The notes: generated from the letters alone by a model not told the origin. Numbered from the stretch's first letter, positions 37,160 to 47,580 are shown. The stretch: DNA of 64,000 bases from Malus domestica (GCF_042453785.1 NC_091675.1:1376501-1440500), one strand, 5' to 3'. A program made the numbers and translations.

Positions 37160-37521
37160 ATCTCGCCGGTGGCCGCGTTTCAGCTGCTCTCCGTCACTAC
37201 ACATTCCAAAAATCCCATCTTTCCCATTTCTTCAAATACCCAAAACCAAAATTCTGAAGAAAAAAAATCGAAATTTTGCATGTACCTGATCGATGAGATA
37301 AGATTTGGGTTTTTGCGTTTCTGGGTTTTCTTCCACCTTGCAGGAATCAGCTGACACGAACTACACCCACCCAGCTCGCAAAGAGACGATTTTATAGAGA
37401 TAAGGCGACGACGAAGTCGCAGTGGGGGAATCTCTGATCACTTGGTCACTCGCTTCCTTCCACCTTTACTGAAAGCTTAGGAAGCAACCAAAACCCAAAA
37501 CCCACTAAATTAAATATATAT
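37160..37521 (-). promoter_or_regulatory. IPK1 promoter and 5' leader (retained copy)
   Basis: A TATA box (CTATAAAA on the minus strand, 37390-37397) predicts transcription from about 37365. A leader exon then ends at a good donor (atcag|gtaca, exon end 37286), with an acceptor near 37185-37195, so the leader holds a short intron. At 37521 recognisable promoter sequence ends and Copia-derived sequence begins shortly after. Confidence 0.6.
37206..37521. repeat. 316-bp direct repeat, copy 1 (IPK1 leader/promoter)
   Basis: Matches 46346-46661 without indels at a constant offset of 9140 bp. By eye I count about ten mismatches. Confidence 0.92.
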
Positions 37522-37539
37522 CATACTTTTCACCATATC

Positions 37540-38995
37540 AAGTAACGTCTTTGTTCTTCTCTGCCTTACAATCTTTCTTGCCTTTCCAATTGGTTTTCAA
37601 AAACTTCAAGTGCCATGGATTTTTCCAAAATTATGTATACATAACAAAACCTATAAAAATCATCTATGAATATGATAAAATACTTGTTTCCTTCAATGGT
37701 TTTCTTAGGAAAAGGACTACAAATATCCATATGAATAATTTCCAAAAGTTGGTTATTAACTTTTCTTTGACACACGCCACGCAAAATTCAAAATCATCAA
37801 GGTTTAATAAAGGCAAAATCTCATTTTTAACCAAAAGTTCCATTCTTCATTTTGAAATATGGCCAAAGACTTAAAGATTGCCGTGACTTATTATTTGGAT
37901 TTTCCACGTTAAAATCATTTGGTCATAACTCAACTTAAACTTAAACATTCCATCGATAAGTAAACCAGTGACATGAGAAGAATTATAAAAGAAAAACGTT
38001 GAAGTCAATGTTATTCATAGTAAAATAAAATCCCAACATAACTAGCTTTGAAATTGAAATCAACTTCCTTCTCATAGAATGTACATAAATGACATTTTCC
38101 AATTCTAAACAAAAACCAAAAACAAATTTGAGCCTAATGTTGCCTATAGCCTTGACTTTAGCTCTTCTTCATTGCCAACGGACACTTTCACTTCATCTTT
38201 ATTTGGAATTGTCCTTGTTGTGAAGTTCTGCAATGAGTTCGTAACACGAATAGAAGAGTTAGAGTCAAGCCACCAAGCATCACTAGGCATATCAAGCAAA
38301 TTAGACTCAAAACAAGCAAACAAGTTTTTACCTTTCTTCTTCATGTGGCAAGCCAAGCCTTATACAAAAACAACACTTGAAAATCGATGGCTTGTTAAAT
38401 TTGGAGTTTCTTTTAGGGGAGGGAACCCTTTTGGTAGAATTCTTTCTTGTAGCATCGGTGTTTGAAGGCATATGTGCCTTGGTGACACTTTGTACATAGT
38501 TCACAGACTCAATTTTCTCAAACTCCTCATTTTGATACTTTTTCATACTTTCTTCTTCACTCATACATTTTGAAATTAACTCATTCATATCCCACTTATC
38601 ACGCAATGCATTGTAGGTCATTTTGAGATGTGTATAACTATCAGGCAGAGAATTCAATATCACATGTACCAAGAAAGTTTCAGGGATTAGTACCTCGAGA
38701 GCTTTGAGTTTTCCAGCGATGTCCACCATTTTTAAAATGTACTCACGCATACTCTCTATGCCATCATGTCTTATGGTTGTCAGTGAATTCATGAGATTAC
38801 CTGTTTCAATTTTTGGTGACTCATGGTACTTTTCTTCAATGGACTTAATGATATAGTTTGTCTCAGTTTTTGGTGACTCTCAGTACTTCTGATCAATGCG
38901 CTTGAGAAAATCCTTTGCGTTTGTAGCATCTGTGAAGGCTCCTCGAACCACATCAGTCATGGACCTTTTGATTATCATGAGGCATAAATTTTGAG
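37540..38995 (-). mobile_element. Degenerate Copia fragment (gag, protease, integrase pieces)
   Basis: On the minus strand, from right to left: gag-like sequence with a duplicated KxxES block (about 38990-38800), a longer gag stretch (38328-38792) including DSYTHLKMTYNALRDKWDM, the protease start WWLDSNSSIRVTNSLQNF (about 38240-38290) and an integrase piece (37566-37784) with IIHMDICSPFPKKT and NKYFIIFIDDFYRF. Frames are broken and reverse transcriptase is absent, so it is dead. The protease catalytic Asp-Ser-Gly is changed to Asp-Ser-Asn. Confidence 0.8.
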
Positions 38996-39007
38996 ATCAA
39001 AAGGGAC

Positions 39008-39310
39008 ATGAGGAGAGGTTTATTGGGACTATCGCAGAGAGGCTACATAGAGAAGGTTATAAGAAGATTCAATATGTCGATGTATGGAACTACAGAAATA
39101 CCGACATCCAAGGGAGACAAGTTGAGTAAACAACAGTGTCCTACAAATAACTTAGAGAAAGAAGGCATGCAAGACAAGTTATATGCATCACTGGTTGGGA
39201 GCTTAATGTAAGAGAATATTGAGGTATCTTCAGAGGACTAAATCTCACATGTTAGTCTACAAAAGAATTGATGATCAATTGGTCCTAGAAGGATATAGTG
39301 ATGCAGATTT
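39008..39310 (+). mobile_element. Degenerate Copia reverse transcriptase/RNase H fragment, left part
   Basis: Reads LGLSQRGYIEKVIRRFNMSM and DKLYASLVGSLM, then broken frames up to LVLEGYSDADF. The reading resumes on the other side of the young Copia at 44497, so the two parts were once continuous. Opposite orientation to the gag/integrase relic at 37540-38995. Confidence 0.8.
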
Positions 39311-39898
39311 TGTTAGGAATGTCGGTACTACAAGATAGAGAATGCACAAAGTAAAGTAGAAAATGGACACCAAAAATTTATGTGGTTCGGCAATTTATGC
39401 CTACGTCCACCAAACAAGGAACAATCTTCACTATATGAAAAGATGAGTACAACAAGAGTAGTCTTACCAAGCCAAAGACAAGGCTTGATGGATACAAGAA
39501 AGTAGGACACACACTTTTTATCACACTAAACTTCACTCACACAATGTGTAGTGGAACACTCTCACTCTCACTCTTGGAGTGGAACTCTAGCTTTGGACTT
39601 GATCCTTTGCTACTCACTACTCTCTTAATTTTGTTACATCACACCCATATTTATAGGTGAGGGCTTGGCATTCTACTAGTTTCTAGTTCCTTCTTCAAAC
39701 CTCTAGTATAGAAAAATCTAGACTAGCCACATACTTGTAGCTTCTAGATCTTTCCATTTGCAACCAAGGAAGCTAGTACTCTCTAGCTTCTTCCATCAAC
39801 TTAATAACATGCTAGAATTGTCTAGCAAGCTCCAGCCTCATCTCTTGCTTACTAGAATAATCTAGAACATTGATCATGGGCTGGACCATATACCAACA
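39311..39898 (-). repeat. 3' LTR of the young Copia
   Basis: 588 bp. A TATA-type promoter motif (TATAAATATGGG on the minus strand, about 39643-39656) is present. Almost identical to 43909-44496. Confidence 0.95.
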
Positions 39899-39946
39899 AT
39901 CTCCCCCTCCAGTCCATGAGGGAGGAATTCCGATCATGACTCCAAG

Positions 39947-42900
39947 TTACCTGGAGTTCATCCCAGCAGCCTTAATGCAAAATTCCAACTTTGATTTTGT
40001 GACTACCTTTGTCAACATGTCTGAAGAATTATTATCGGTATGAATCTTCTTCAGCTGTAGCAACTTGTTCTCGATAGCGTCTCTAATCCAGTGATAACGA
40101 ATATCAATGTGCTTAGTGCGTGAATGATATGTAGTGTTCTTGCTCAAATCCAGAGCACTCTGACTATCACAATAAACGCCATAATCACTTTGCTTCAAAC
40201 CCAACTCTTGGAGAAACCGCTTCAGCCACAACAACTCCTTGCATGCTTCTGTAGCGGCTATGTATTCAGCCTCGGTTGTGGACAAAGCAATGCACTTTTG
40301 TAACTTGGATTGCCAAGACACGGCTCCCCCTGCAAAAGTAAACAAGTACCCAGACGTAGATTTTCTACCATCCAGGTCACCTCCCATGTCAGCATCTGTA
40401 AATCCTTCCAAGATTGGTTTGGAACCGCCAAAGCACAAGCACATCTTAGAAGTCCCCTTCAAATATCTGAGAATCCACTTAACGGCTTCCCAGTGGTCCT
40501 TCCCTGGATTAGAGAGAAACCTGCTCACCACACCTACTGCATAAGCAATATCTGGTCGTGTGCACACCATTGCATACATGATACTTCCTACTGCTGAAGA
40601 GTAGGGAACAACTGCCATTTTCTCCTTTTCTTCATATGTTTTTTGACACGACTCTTTGCTCAACTTGATATGATTGGCTAAAGGTGAGCTTACCGGTTTG
40701 GCTGCTTTCATGTTGAACCTTTCAAGCACCCGTTCAACATACTTTTCTTGTGACAGCCACAACTTCTTGGATTTTCTGTCACGAATTATCTCCATGCCCA
40801 AAATCTGCTTGGCTGGCCCTAAGTCCTTCATGTCAAAGGACTTAGATAACTCTTCTTTGAGCTTTTTAATCATAGAAGCATCTTGTCCGACAATCAACAT
40901 GTCATCAACATAAAGCAATAAGATGATGAATGTACCTCCAGAAAATTGTTTGATATAGACACAAGAGTCAGCATGAGTTCTCTTGTACCCATTACTCACC
41001 ATGAATGAGTTGAACTTCTTATTCCACTGTCTCGGAGCCTGCTTAAGACCATATAAACTTTTCTTAAGCTTGCACACCAAATTTTCTTTACCTTTGACTT
41101 CAAAGCCTTTGGGTTGCTCCATGTATATCTCCTCTTCTAAATTGCCGTGGAGAAATGCAGTTTTAACATCTAACTGCTCGAGCTCAAGATCCATGCTTGC
41201 TGCCATACCAAGGATAACTCGAATAGAAGTCATCTTCACCACCGGTGAGAAAATCTCATCAAAGTCAACTCCTTTCTTTTGACCAAAACCTTTGACAACC
41301 AAACGAGCCTTGTACCTTGTCATGTTGTCGTCTCTTTTCAATTTGAACACCCACTTGTTTTTCAATGCTTTCCTGCCCTTTGGAAGCTCCACCAGCTCAT
41401 AGGTATCATTCTTTGATAAGGAATCCATCTCCGACTCCATTGCCTTCATCCATTTGTCACTGTCGTTATGAGCTCTGGCCTCCTCATATGTTTCGGGCTC
41501 TCCATAATTAGTCAACATGATATACTCTGATGAAGAATACTTGGTAGACGGTCTTCGACTTCTGATGGATCTTCTGACCTGATCTTCATTCTCTTGTAGG
41601 GCTGGAGGCTCCCCCTGATTGGGTTCTCCTTGAATATGCTCTTCTTGACTAGGCTCCCCCTGATCAGCAATCTCATGGTTTGGCACATCTTGATCAGGCT
41701 CCTCTTGATTAGCATTATCTGATTCTGCAGGCACTTCATTGGCAGTTGCTTCAGGGATGTCATCGTGACTTTCTTCATCTGAAGCTAATGGATCAACTCC
41801 TCTGACTGCGCCATCTGGTTGTGCCTCTTTATCCGAATCCCCAATTGTTTGTTCTTCATAAAAGACCACGTCTCTACTTCGGATAAACTTCTTCTGGTAT
41901 GGGTCCCATAATCTGTAACCAAAATCTTCACCGCCATAACCAAGAAAGATGCACGGTGTAGCTTTGTAGTCTAACTTCGATCTCTGCTCTTTGGGCACAT
42001 GCACAAAAGCTTTGCAACCAAACACCTTCAGATGAGAGTAAGACACATCATTACCAGTCCATACTCTTTCTGGAACATCAAGACCTAATGGTACTGATGG
42101 AGATCGGTTGATCAAATAGCAGGCTGTCCTTACAGCTTCACCCCAGAACTGCTTAGATAACTTTGCAGTCCTCAACATACACCTGACTTTCTCCATGATG
42201 GTTCGGTTCATTCTTTCAGCAACACCGTTATGTTGTGGAGTTCCAGGAACTGTCTTCTCATGACGTATGCCATGTTTTACACAATACTCTCTAAACTGGT
42301 GAGATGTGTACTCGCCGCCGTTGTCGCTACGAAGGCACTTGAGAGGTTTCCCAGTTTCCCTCTCCACCATGGCATGGAACTCCTGGAATGTCTGAAACAC
42401 CTGGTCTTTGGATTTCAACAAATACACCCACACCCTTCGTGAAGCATCATCAATATAAGTAACAAAATATTTATTTCTTCCAAGTGACTCGACTTCCATG
42501 GGACCACACACATCTGAATAAACAATATCTAACAAGTTTCCTTTCTTTGTAGATGGAATCGAAAAACTAATTCTTCTTTGTTTTCCTAATAAACAGTGCT
42601 CACAAGAGTTTAACGACGTACCTTTGGCAAAGGGAATGTGAGACTTCTTTGCCAAAACCTGTAGGCCTTTCTCGCTCATGTGACCTAGCCTCTTATGCCA
42701 CAAGTCTAGAGATGAGTCCTCCACAGCATTCAACTCACCTTTCAAAACCTTGGCATTTGACCGGTACAACGTACAACAAAGTCGTGCTCTTGCTACCACC
42801 ATTAAGCCTTTAGTAAGCTTCAATTTTCCTTCGCCAATATGGTGATAATATCCTTGTCGATCAAGGGTACCAATGGATATCAGATTGAGACGTATATCAG

Positions 42901-43873
42901 GAATATGTCTCACATCTTTCAACATCAATTGGCAGCCGAGATTAGTTCTTAGACATATATCACCAATTCCAAGAATTTTGGAATAGCTTTCATTCCCCAT
43001 CTTCACTATGCCAAAGTCACCTTCTTTGTATGTACTGAAGAACTCCCGTTTGGACGTAGCATGGAAGGAAGCTCCATTGTCAAAGATCCATTCAATGTCT
43101 CTGTCAGAGTTGCCCATATGCAGACATTCACCAACAGACAATATTTCTGGTACATCACCACATATGACAGCAGTGGTATTGCCAGTATCATCTTTCTTCT
43201 GATTGTTTCCTTCCCTTTGCTCTCTCTTCCAAACTCGACAATTTTTCTTCATATGGCCTTCTTTGCCACAATGGTGGCATGCACCCCTGAACCTTGACTT
43301 GGATCGGCTAGGACTCCTGCCATGACCTCTAGGTCCTCTACTCTTGCTTCTTCCGCGGTTCTCTGTGACAAATACTTGGCTGCTATCTGTGCCAGAAGTC
43401 ACAAAGGTCTCCCAACTGTCTGGCAAGGATCCAAGTAACAAGAGCGCTTGTAGCTCGTCCTCGATCGTCATTTTCATAGTAGCCAACTGGTTGATGATAT
43501 TCTGGAAATTGTTCAAGTGTTCTGCTACACTTAAACCATCCTTGTACTTCACATTGATGAGCTCTTTGATCAAGAAGGCTTTCTTGGCTGGGGTCTTCTT
43601 CTCGAACAAGGACTCAAGCTTCGTCCAAAACTCGCGAGCATTGGTTTCATTAGACACATGGTGAAAAACACTATCATCCACCCATTGTCTAATTGTGCCA
43701 ATAGCCTTGCGATTCATCTTCTTCCACTCGGCATCGGACATGCTCTCGGGCTTAGCGGCATCTCCTTCAATTGGCTCATGCAAATCCTTGCAATATAGAA
43801 TGTCCTCCATCCTTGGCTTCCATGTTACCCAATTGGAGTTGGTGAGTTTGATCATAGTGCCACTTCCTTCCAT
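39947..43873 (-). CDS. Copia gag-pol polyprotein (GAG-PR-INT-RT-RH)
   Basis: A single frame of 1308 residues from the ATG at 43871-43873. The open frame extends upstream to 43945, but that part overlaps the primer-binding site and LTR and is unlikely to be translated. Domains in order: gag (start MEGSGTMIKLTNSNWVTW), zinc knuckle CHHCGKEGHMKKNC (43238-43279), aspartic protease FDNGASFHAT (about 43060-43090), integrase with HKRLGHMSEKGL, the catalytic Asp in SDVCGP, Asp in RSDNGGEY and Glu in GVAERMN, reverse transcriptase with AFLHGNLEEEIYM and YVDDM (40898-40912), and RNase H with TDADMGGDLDGRKSTSGY and STTEAEYIAATEACKELL. The frame is unbroken. The protease active site reads Asp-Asn-Gly, not the usual Asp-Ser/Thr-Gly. 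The product would form the particle, process itself, copy the RNA and integrate the DNA. Confidence 0.95.
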   Translation of the reverse strand: MEGSGTMIKLTNSNWVTWKPRMEDILYCKDLHEPIEGDAAKPESMSDAEWKKMNRKAIGTIRQWVDDSVFHHVSNETNAREFWTKLESLFEKKTPAKKAFLIKELINVKYKDGLSVAEHLNNFQNIINQLATMKMTIEDELQALLLLGSLPDSWETFVTSGTDSSQVFVTENRGRSKSRGPRGHGRSPSRSKSRFRGACHHCGKEGHMKKNCRVWKREQREGNNQKKDDTGNTTAVICGDVPEILSVGECLHMGNSDRDIEWIFDNGASFHATSKREFFSTYKEGDFGIVKMGNESYSKILGIGDICLRTNLGCQLMLKDVRHIPDIRLNLISIGTLDRQGYYHHIGEGKLKLTKGLMVVARARLCCTLYRSNAKVLKGELNAVEDSSLDLWHKRLGHMSEKGLQVLAKKSHIPFAKGTSLNSCEHCLLGKQRRISFSIPSTKKGNLLDIVYSDVCGPMEVESLGRNKYFVTYIDDASRRVWVYLLKSKDQVFQTFQEFHAMVERETGKPLKCLRSDNGGEYTSHQFREYCVKHGIRHEKTVPGTPQHNGVAERMNRTIMEKVRCMLRTAKLSKQFWGEAVRTACYLINRSPSVPLGLDVPERVWTGNDVSYSHLKVFGCKAFVHVPKEQRSKLDYKATPCIFLGYGGEDFGYRLWDPYQKKFIRSRDVVFYEEQTIGDSDKEAQPDGAVRGVDPLASDEESHDDIPEATANEVPAESDNANQEEPDQDVPNHEIADQGEPSQEEHIQGEPNQGEPPALQENEDQVRRSIRSRRPSTKYSSSEYIMLTNYGEPETYEEARAHNDSDKWMKAMESEMDSLSKNDTYELVELPKGRKALKNKWVFKLKRDDNMTRYKARLVVKGFGQKKGVDFDEIFSPVVKMTSIRVILGMAASMDLELEQLDVKTAFLHGNLEEEIYMEQPKGFEVKGKENLVCKLKKSLYGLKQAPRQWNKKFNSFMVSNGYKRTHADSCVYIKQFSGGTFIILLLYVDDMLIVGQDASMIKKLKEELSKSFDMKDLGPAKQILGMEIIRDRKSKKLWLSQEKYVERVLERFNMKAAKPVSSPLANHIKLSKESCQKTYEEKEKMAVVPYSSAVGSIMYAMVCTRPDIAYAVGVVSRFLSNPGKDHWEAVKWILRYLKGTSKMCLCFGGSKPILEGFTDADMGGDLDGRKSTSGYLFTFAGGAVSWQSKLQKCIALSTTEAEYIAATEACKELLWLKRFLQELGLKQSDYGVYCDSQSALDLSKNTTYHSRTKHIDIRYHWIRDAIENKLLQLKKIHTDNNSSDMLTKVVTKSKLEFCIKAAGMNSR

Positions 43874-43908
43874 CTCGTAGTACGAGCCAACCGGGCTCTG
43901 ATACCACT

Positions 43909-44496
43909 TGTTAGGAATGTCGGTACTACAAGATAGAGAATGCACAAAGTAAAGTAGAAAATGGACACCAAAAATTTATGTGGTTCGGCAATTTATGCCT
44001 ACGTCCACCAAACAAGGAACAATCTTCACTATATGAAAATATGAGTACAACAAGAGTAGTCTTACCAAGCCAAAGACAAGGCTTGATGGATACAAGAAAG
44101 TAGGACACACACTTTTTATCACACTAAACTTCACTCACACAATGTGTAGTGGAACACTCTCACTCTCACTCTTGGAGTGGAACTCTAGCTTTGGACTTGA
44201 TCATTTGCTACTCACTACTCTCTTAATTTTGTTACATCACACCCATATTTATAGGTGAGGGCTTGGCATTCTACTAGTTTCTAGTTCCTTCTTCAAACCT
44301 CTAGTATAGAAAAATCTAGACTAGCCACATACTTGTAGCTTCTAGATCTTTCCATTTGCAACCAAGGAAGCTAGTACTCTCTAGCTTCTTCCATCAACTT
44401 AATAACATGCTAGAATTGTCTAGCAAGCTCCAGCCTCATCTCTTGCTTACTAGAATAATCTAGAACATTGATCATGGGCTGGACCATATACCAACA
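43909..44496 (-). repeat. 5' LTR of the young Copia
   Basis: 588 bp, followed (minus strand) by two bases and the initiator-Met tRNA primer-binding site. Confidence 0.95.
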
Positions 44497-45508
44497 GATT
44501 TTGCAGGTTTTCTCGATGATTTAAAGTCAACTTCTAGTTATGTGTTCATGATAGCTAATGGAGCTGTCTCTTAGAGGAGTGCCAAGCAAGACATGCAAGA
44601 CATCATTGCATTCTTTGACAATGGTGGTTGATTACTTGTCTTGCTGTGAAATTGTGAATTAGGTAGTTTGGTTTAAGAATTTATCACTGGTATTCATATT
44701 GTTGACTCAAAGAACAATAAGAGATACAATACTACAAGGAACCCGGAGATTAAGTTTCTTGTTGCTCGTGAAAAGGTGATGATTGATTTGGTTAAAATTT
44801 ATTATTTGGAGACAGGTTCTATGATAGCAGATCCGTTGAACTAGGCCATTACAATGGCAATATTCAAGAAACATGTGAAGAAGATGGGCGTATTGGCTGA
44901 TTTTGATATTGAAGAATAGTGGGAGTGAAGGTGAATGTTTTCACATTATGTTCTCTGATTGCAGTATTTTGTTTTTTTTCATATTACATGCATAATGTTT
45001 TCGCATTATGTTCTCTGATTGCAGTATTTTGTTTTTTTCATATTACATGCATAAAGACTTTGTATTTCAATTATCTTAGCTAATAAAGTATTGTGCTGCT
45101 TAGTTGCAAAGGTTTTCCCAGAAAAGTGCAATTTTTTGATGTAGTACATTAAATTGTTATGAAAGAAAGCAACTTAAAGGCTTCAATTCGAAGCAATAAA
45201 GGATGACTAGTATACTAGTCTTAAAGAGGACCTTAATGGAGGATGTACTGCAGAAACATTACATTTTATATATCTTTCATTATTTTCATATCTTGTTGGA
45301 GTTTCTTGTGATTGCTGATTTCATGATTGTAATTCTGGGGATAATATTTGTGTATTAAGATATGATTCCCTTTAGTTCTTCATGGATATTAGTTTTTGAC
45401 TGAAACTTGTAATCGTGGATTTTGTTAATACTAAACTCATGGCCATTCAAGTATGTTCTCATATCAATAAGTATTTGTATTAAACAAGTGTTGGCTCTAG
45501 TGGGAGAA
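44497..45508 (+). mobile_element. Degenerate Copia RNase H end and 3' tail, right part
   Basis: Continues the broken RNase H reading: DFAGFLDDLKSTSSYVF, ANGAVS with a stop in place of the usual Trp, and later IADPLN before a stop. A 3' untranslated tail follows with a 50-bp local duplication (about 44940-44990 versus 44995-45045). A purine-rich tract, agtgggagaa, ends just before 45509. Confidence 0.8.
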
Positions 45509-45955
45509 TGTAAGTCTAATAAGAGTTGCACACTTGTTTAGCACGTGCATGAGGGATTGAGATCATAAGAGTTTATGTATGACAATACTTGTTGGTTATT
45601 AAGGAATGTATAAAGATTGAAATATAATCTAAAGGAGTCCCGGTGCAATTGGTATTAACCAATCTGATATGGATGCTTTAGATATTAGTGATAAGGGTTA
45701 TCAAATTGATGACTTTGATAAGGATTACATGATGGGAAGTATCCTTATCAAAGACCATTGTTTAAGTTATAAGTAAAGGGTCCCTACTCTCACACAATAC
45801 ACGCAAACAGAAAATATCAAGCCCCATTGATTGACAGTGCATACATACAGTGTTGAGAGGAGAGGAACCTTTATTTTCTGCTGCAATGTCTTCTCAAGGT
45901 TAGTGATTAATTGGATATGTTGAGTTATTTAGTTTCCGCTATATTTATTCTAACA
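45509..45955 (+). mobile_element. Probable 3' LTR of the older Copia
   Basis: Begins TGTAAGTCTAATAAGAG directly after a polypurine-like tract and ends ...ATTCTAACA, i.e. TG...CA, over 447 bp. The partner 5' LTR is not seen in the window, so the call rests on position and end motifs. Confidence 0.6.
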
Positions 45956-46196
45956 CTGAGCGTATTCCATTTGATGTTTTTATAGAGATTACAAGAAGTA
46001 TTTGGATGAAGAACAAACTCTTCAAATCAAAGATAATTCACAGATAATACAAAAGATAAATAACCTATTCACAGATAATACAAAAGATAACACTTGCAAC
46101 AGATAAGGTTTATCTCAGCCTTCCTTTTGACTGATTTGGTTGCGATCTTCAGTGAATGTTGTGGCGGGAACCTTTGAATTTGAACTTGGTTTATCA

Positions 46197-46296
46197 CTCT
46201 GGGGTTCGGTTGGGCCACCGATTGCAACTGTCAAGTTCTCTTGGTGACAGCTAGCCAATCATGACTATTCGATGGTCCCAACCAATTAGGTTGGAT
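46197..46296. repeat. 100-bp direct repeat, copy 1
   Basis: ctctggggttcggttgggcc ... ccaattaggttggat. It matches 47267-47366 at an offset of 1070 bp with only a few substitutions. Part of it (catgactattcgatggtccc) recurs at 46323-46342, right at the left edge of the displaced IPK1 promoter. A diverged relative lies at about 54775-54845. Confidence 0.8.
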
Positions 46297-46345
46297 TTTG
46301 CTTATAGTTCCTTTTTTTCCCATCATGACTATTCGATGGTCCCAA

Positions 46346-46661
46346 CCAAAAATCCCATCTTTCCCATTTCTTCAAATACCCAAAACCAAAATTCTGAAGA
46401 AAAAAAATCGAAAATTTGCATGTACCTGATCGATGAGATAAGATTTGGGTTTTTGTGTTTCTAAGTTTTCTTCCACCTTGCAGGAATCAGCTGACACGAA
46501 CTACACCCATTCAGCTCACAAAGAGACGATTTTATAGAGATAAGGCGACGACGAAGTCGCAATGGGGGAATCTCTGATCACTTGGTCACTTGCTTCCTTC
46601 CACCTTTACTGAAAGCTTAGGAAGCAACCTAAACCCAAAACCCACTAAATTAAATATATAT
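46346..46661. repeat. 316-bp direct repeat, copy 2 (displaced IPK1 leader/promoter)
   Basis: Same order and spacing as 37206-37521, including the TATA box (46530-46537) and the leader-exon donor (exon end 46426), but no IPK1 coding sequence follows on the minus strand. Most differences from copy 1 are C-to-T or G-to-A changes. Confidence 0.92.
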
Positions 46662-47266
46662 AAAATAAAAAAAACATAGATAAGGAATTCGTAAGATCAA
46701 CTCTACCCTTCAAAAATGAGCTGCCCCAAAGTCTATTTAATCCACTCAAGTAAATAGTAATTTACTCAAATAAAGTGATTGGCTAAGTACATCTCCATCC
46801 TTATAAAATGAGCTGGCTAGTCAATTCGTATTAACATATTATTAATTTTTTTTATATAAAATAATAAAATAAATTTATTTTTAATTTCGGATATGATTTT
46901 TAACGTATCATTATCTGAAAGTACTATTTTTGTTGATAGATTTCTGATAAGATTTTAAACTAATCCCGTCACGTCATGTGTCACTATCTGTTTAGAATCC
47001 TTTATAATGGATTTCGATAAGATTTTCAACCAATCACGTAGTGCCAGGTGGCATTATCCACAACCTCATCTATTCTTTTTTGTCCATATAAACTCTACTT
47101 CCATCCTAATTCATACACAAAACTCAAACTAACTCAAAATCATTCATCATTTTTAAATAGACTTTTCCAACTCTCTGAAATCTGTCATCCTTTTCTCATC
47201 AAATAATTCAAGGTCGAAACTTCTGCACGCATCGCTAGATGGCAATTGCATGGAATCATAGTTAGG
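46662..47266. other. Intergenic, possibly the ancestral IPK1 upstream flank
   Basis: No gene. If the promoter duplication model is right, this is the sequence that once lay upstream of IPK1. The stretch 47168-47260 is similar to 54573-54655. Confidence 0.5.
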
Positions 47267-47366
47267 CTCTGGGGTTCAGTTGGGCCACCGATTGCGTCTG
47301 TCAAGTTCTCTTGGTGACAACTCGCCAATCATGACTATTCGATGGTCCCAACCAATTAGGTTGGAT
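47267..47366. repeat. 100-bp direct repeat, copy 2
   Basis: Second copy of the 46197-46296 unit. Confidence 0.8.
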
Positions 47367-47580
47367 ATATTTATTGATATACTTTTTAATACGTTGAGAC
47401 TTGAGAGTCAATATATATACTTTTTAATATGCTGAGACTTGAGATAAATAATGTGTCTAAAATGAATAATCGTTTAACTATTTGCCAGAGCCTTGAAATC
47501 CCCTATAGCCAACAAGGTTGTCTCAATTGATAACGTCCTTGTATTGTGTGTCACCCGACCAAAGTTTGAGCCTCGTTGCC

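Larger units (their letters stand above)
39311..44496 (-). mobile_element. Young full-length Ty1/Copia retrotransposon (5186 bp)
   Basis: Two 588-bp LTRs, 39311-39898 (3' LTR) and 43909-44496 (5' LTR), start TG and end CA. I see only two differences between them (near 39440/44038 and 39604/44202). GATTT flanks both sides (39306-39310 and 44497-44501), a perfect 5-bp target duplication. The primer-binding site tggtatcagagccc is at 43893-43906, two bases inside the 5' LTR. The polypurine tract ggagggggagat (minus strand) is at 39899-39910, beside the 3' LTR. One uninterrupted polyprotein frame fills the interior. The element is inserted in an older Copia fragment. It is structurally complete and recent; transposition today is not shown. 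Confidence 0.97.

Noticed and set aside
43874-43945. Upstream 24 residues of the Copia open frame
   Set aside because: They overlap the primer-binding site and LTR edge; the next ATG (43873) begins the normal gag start.
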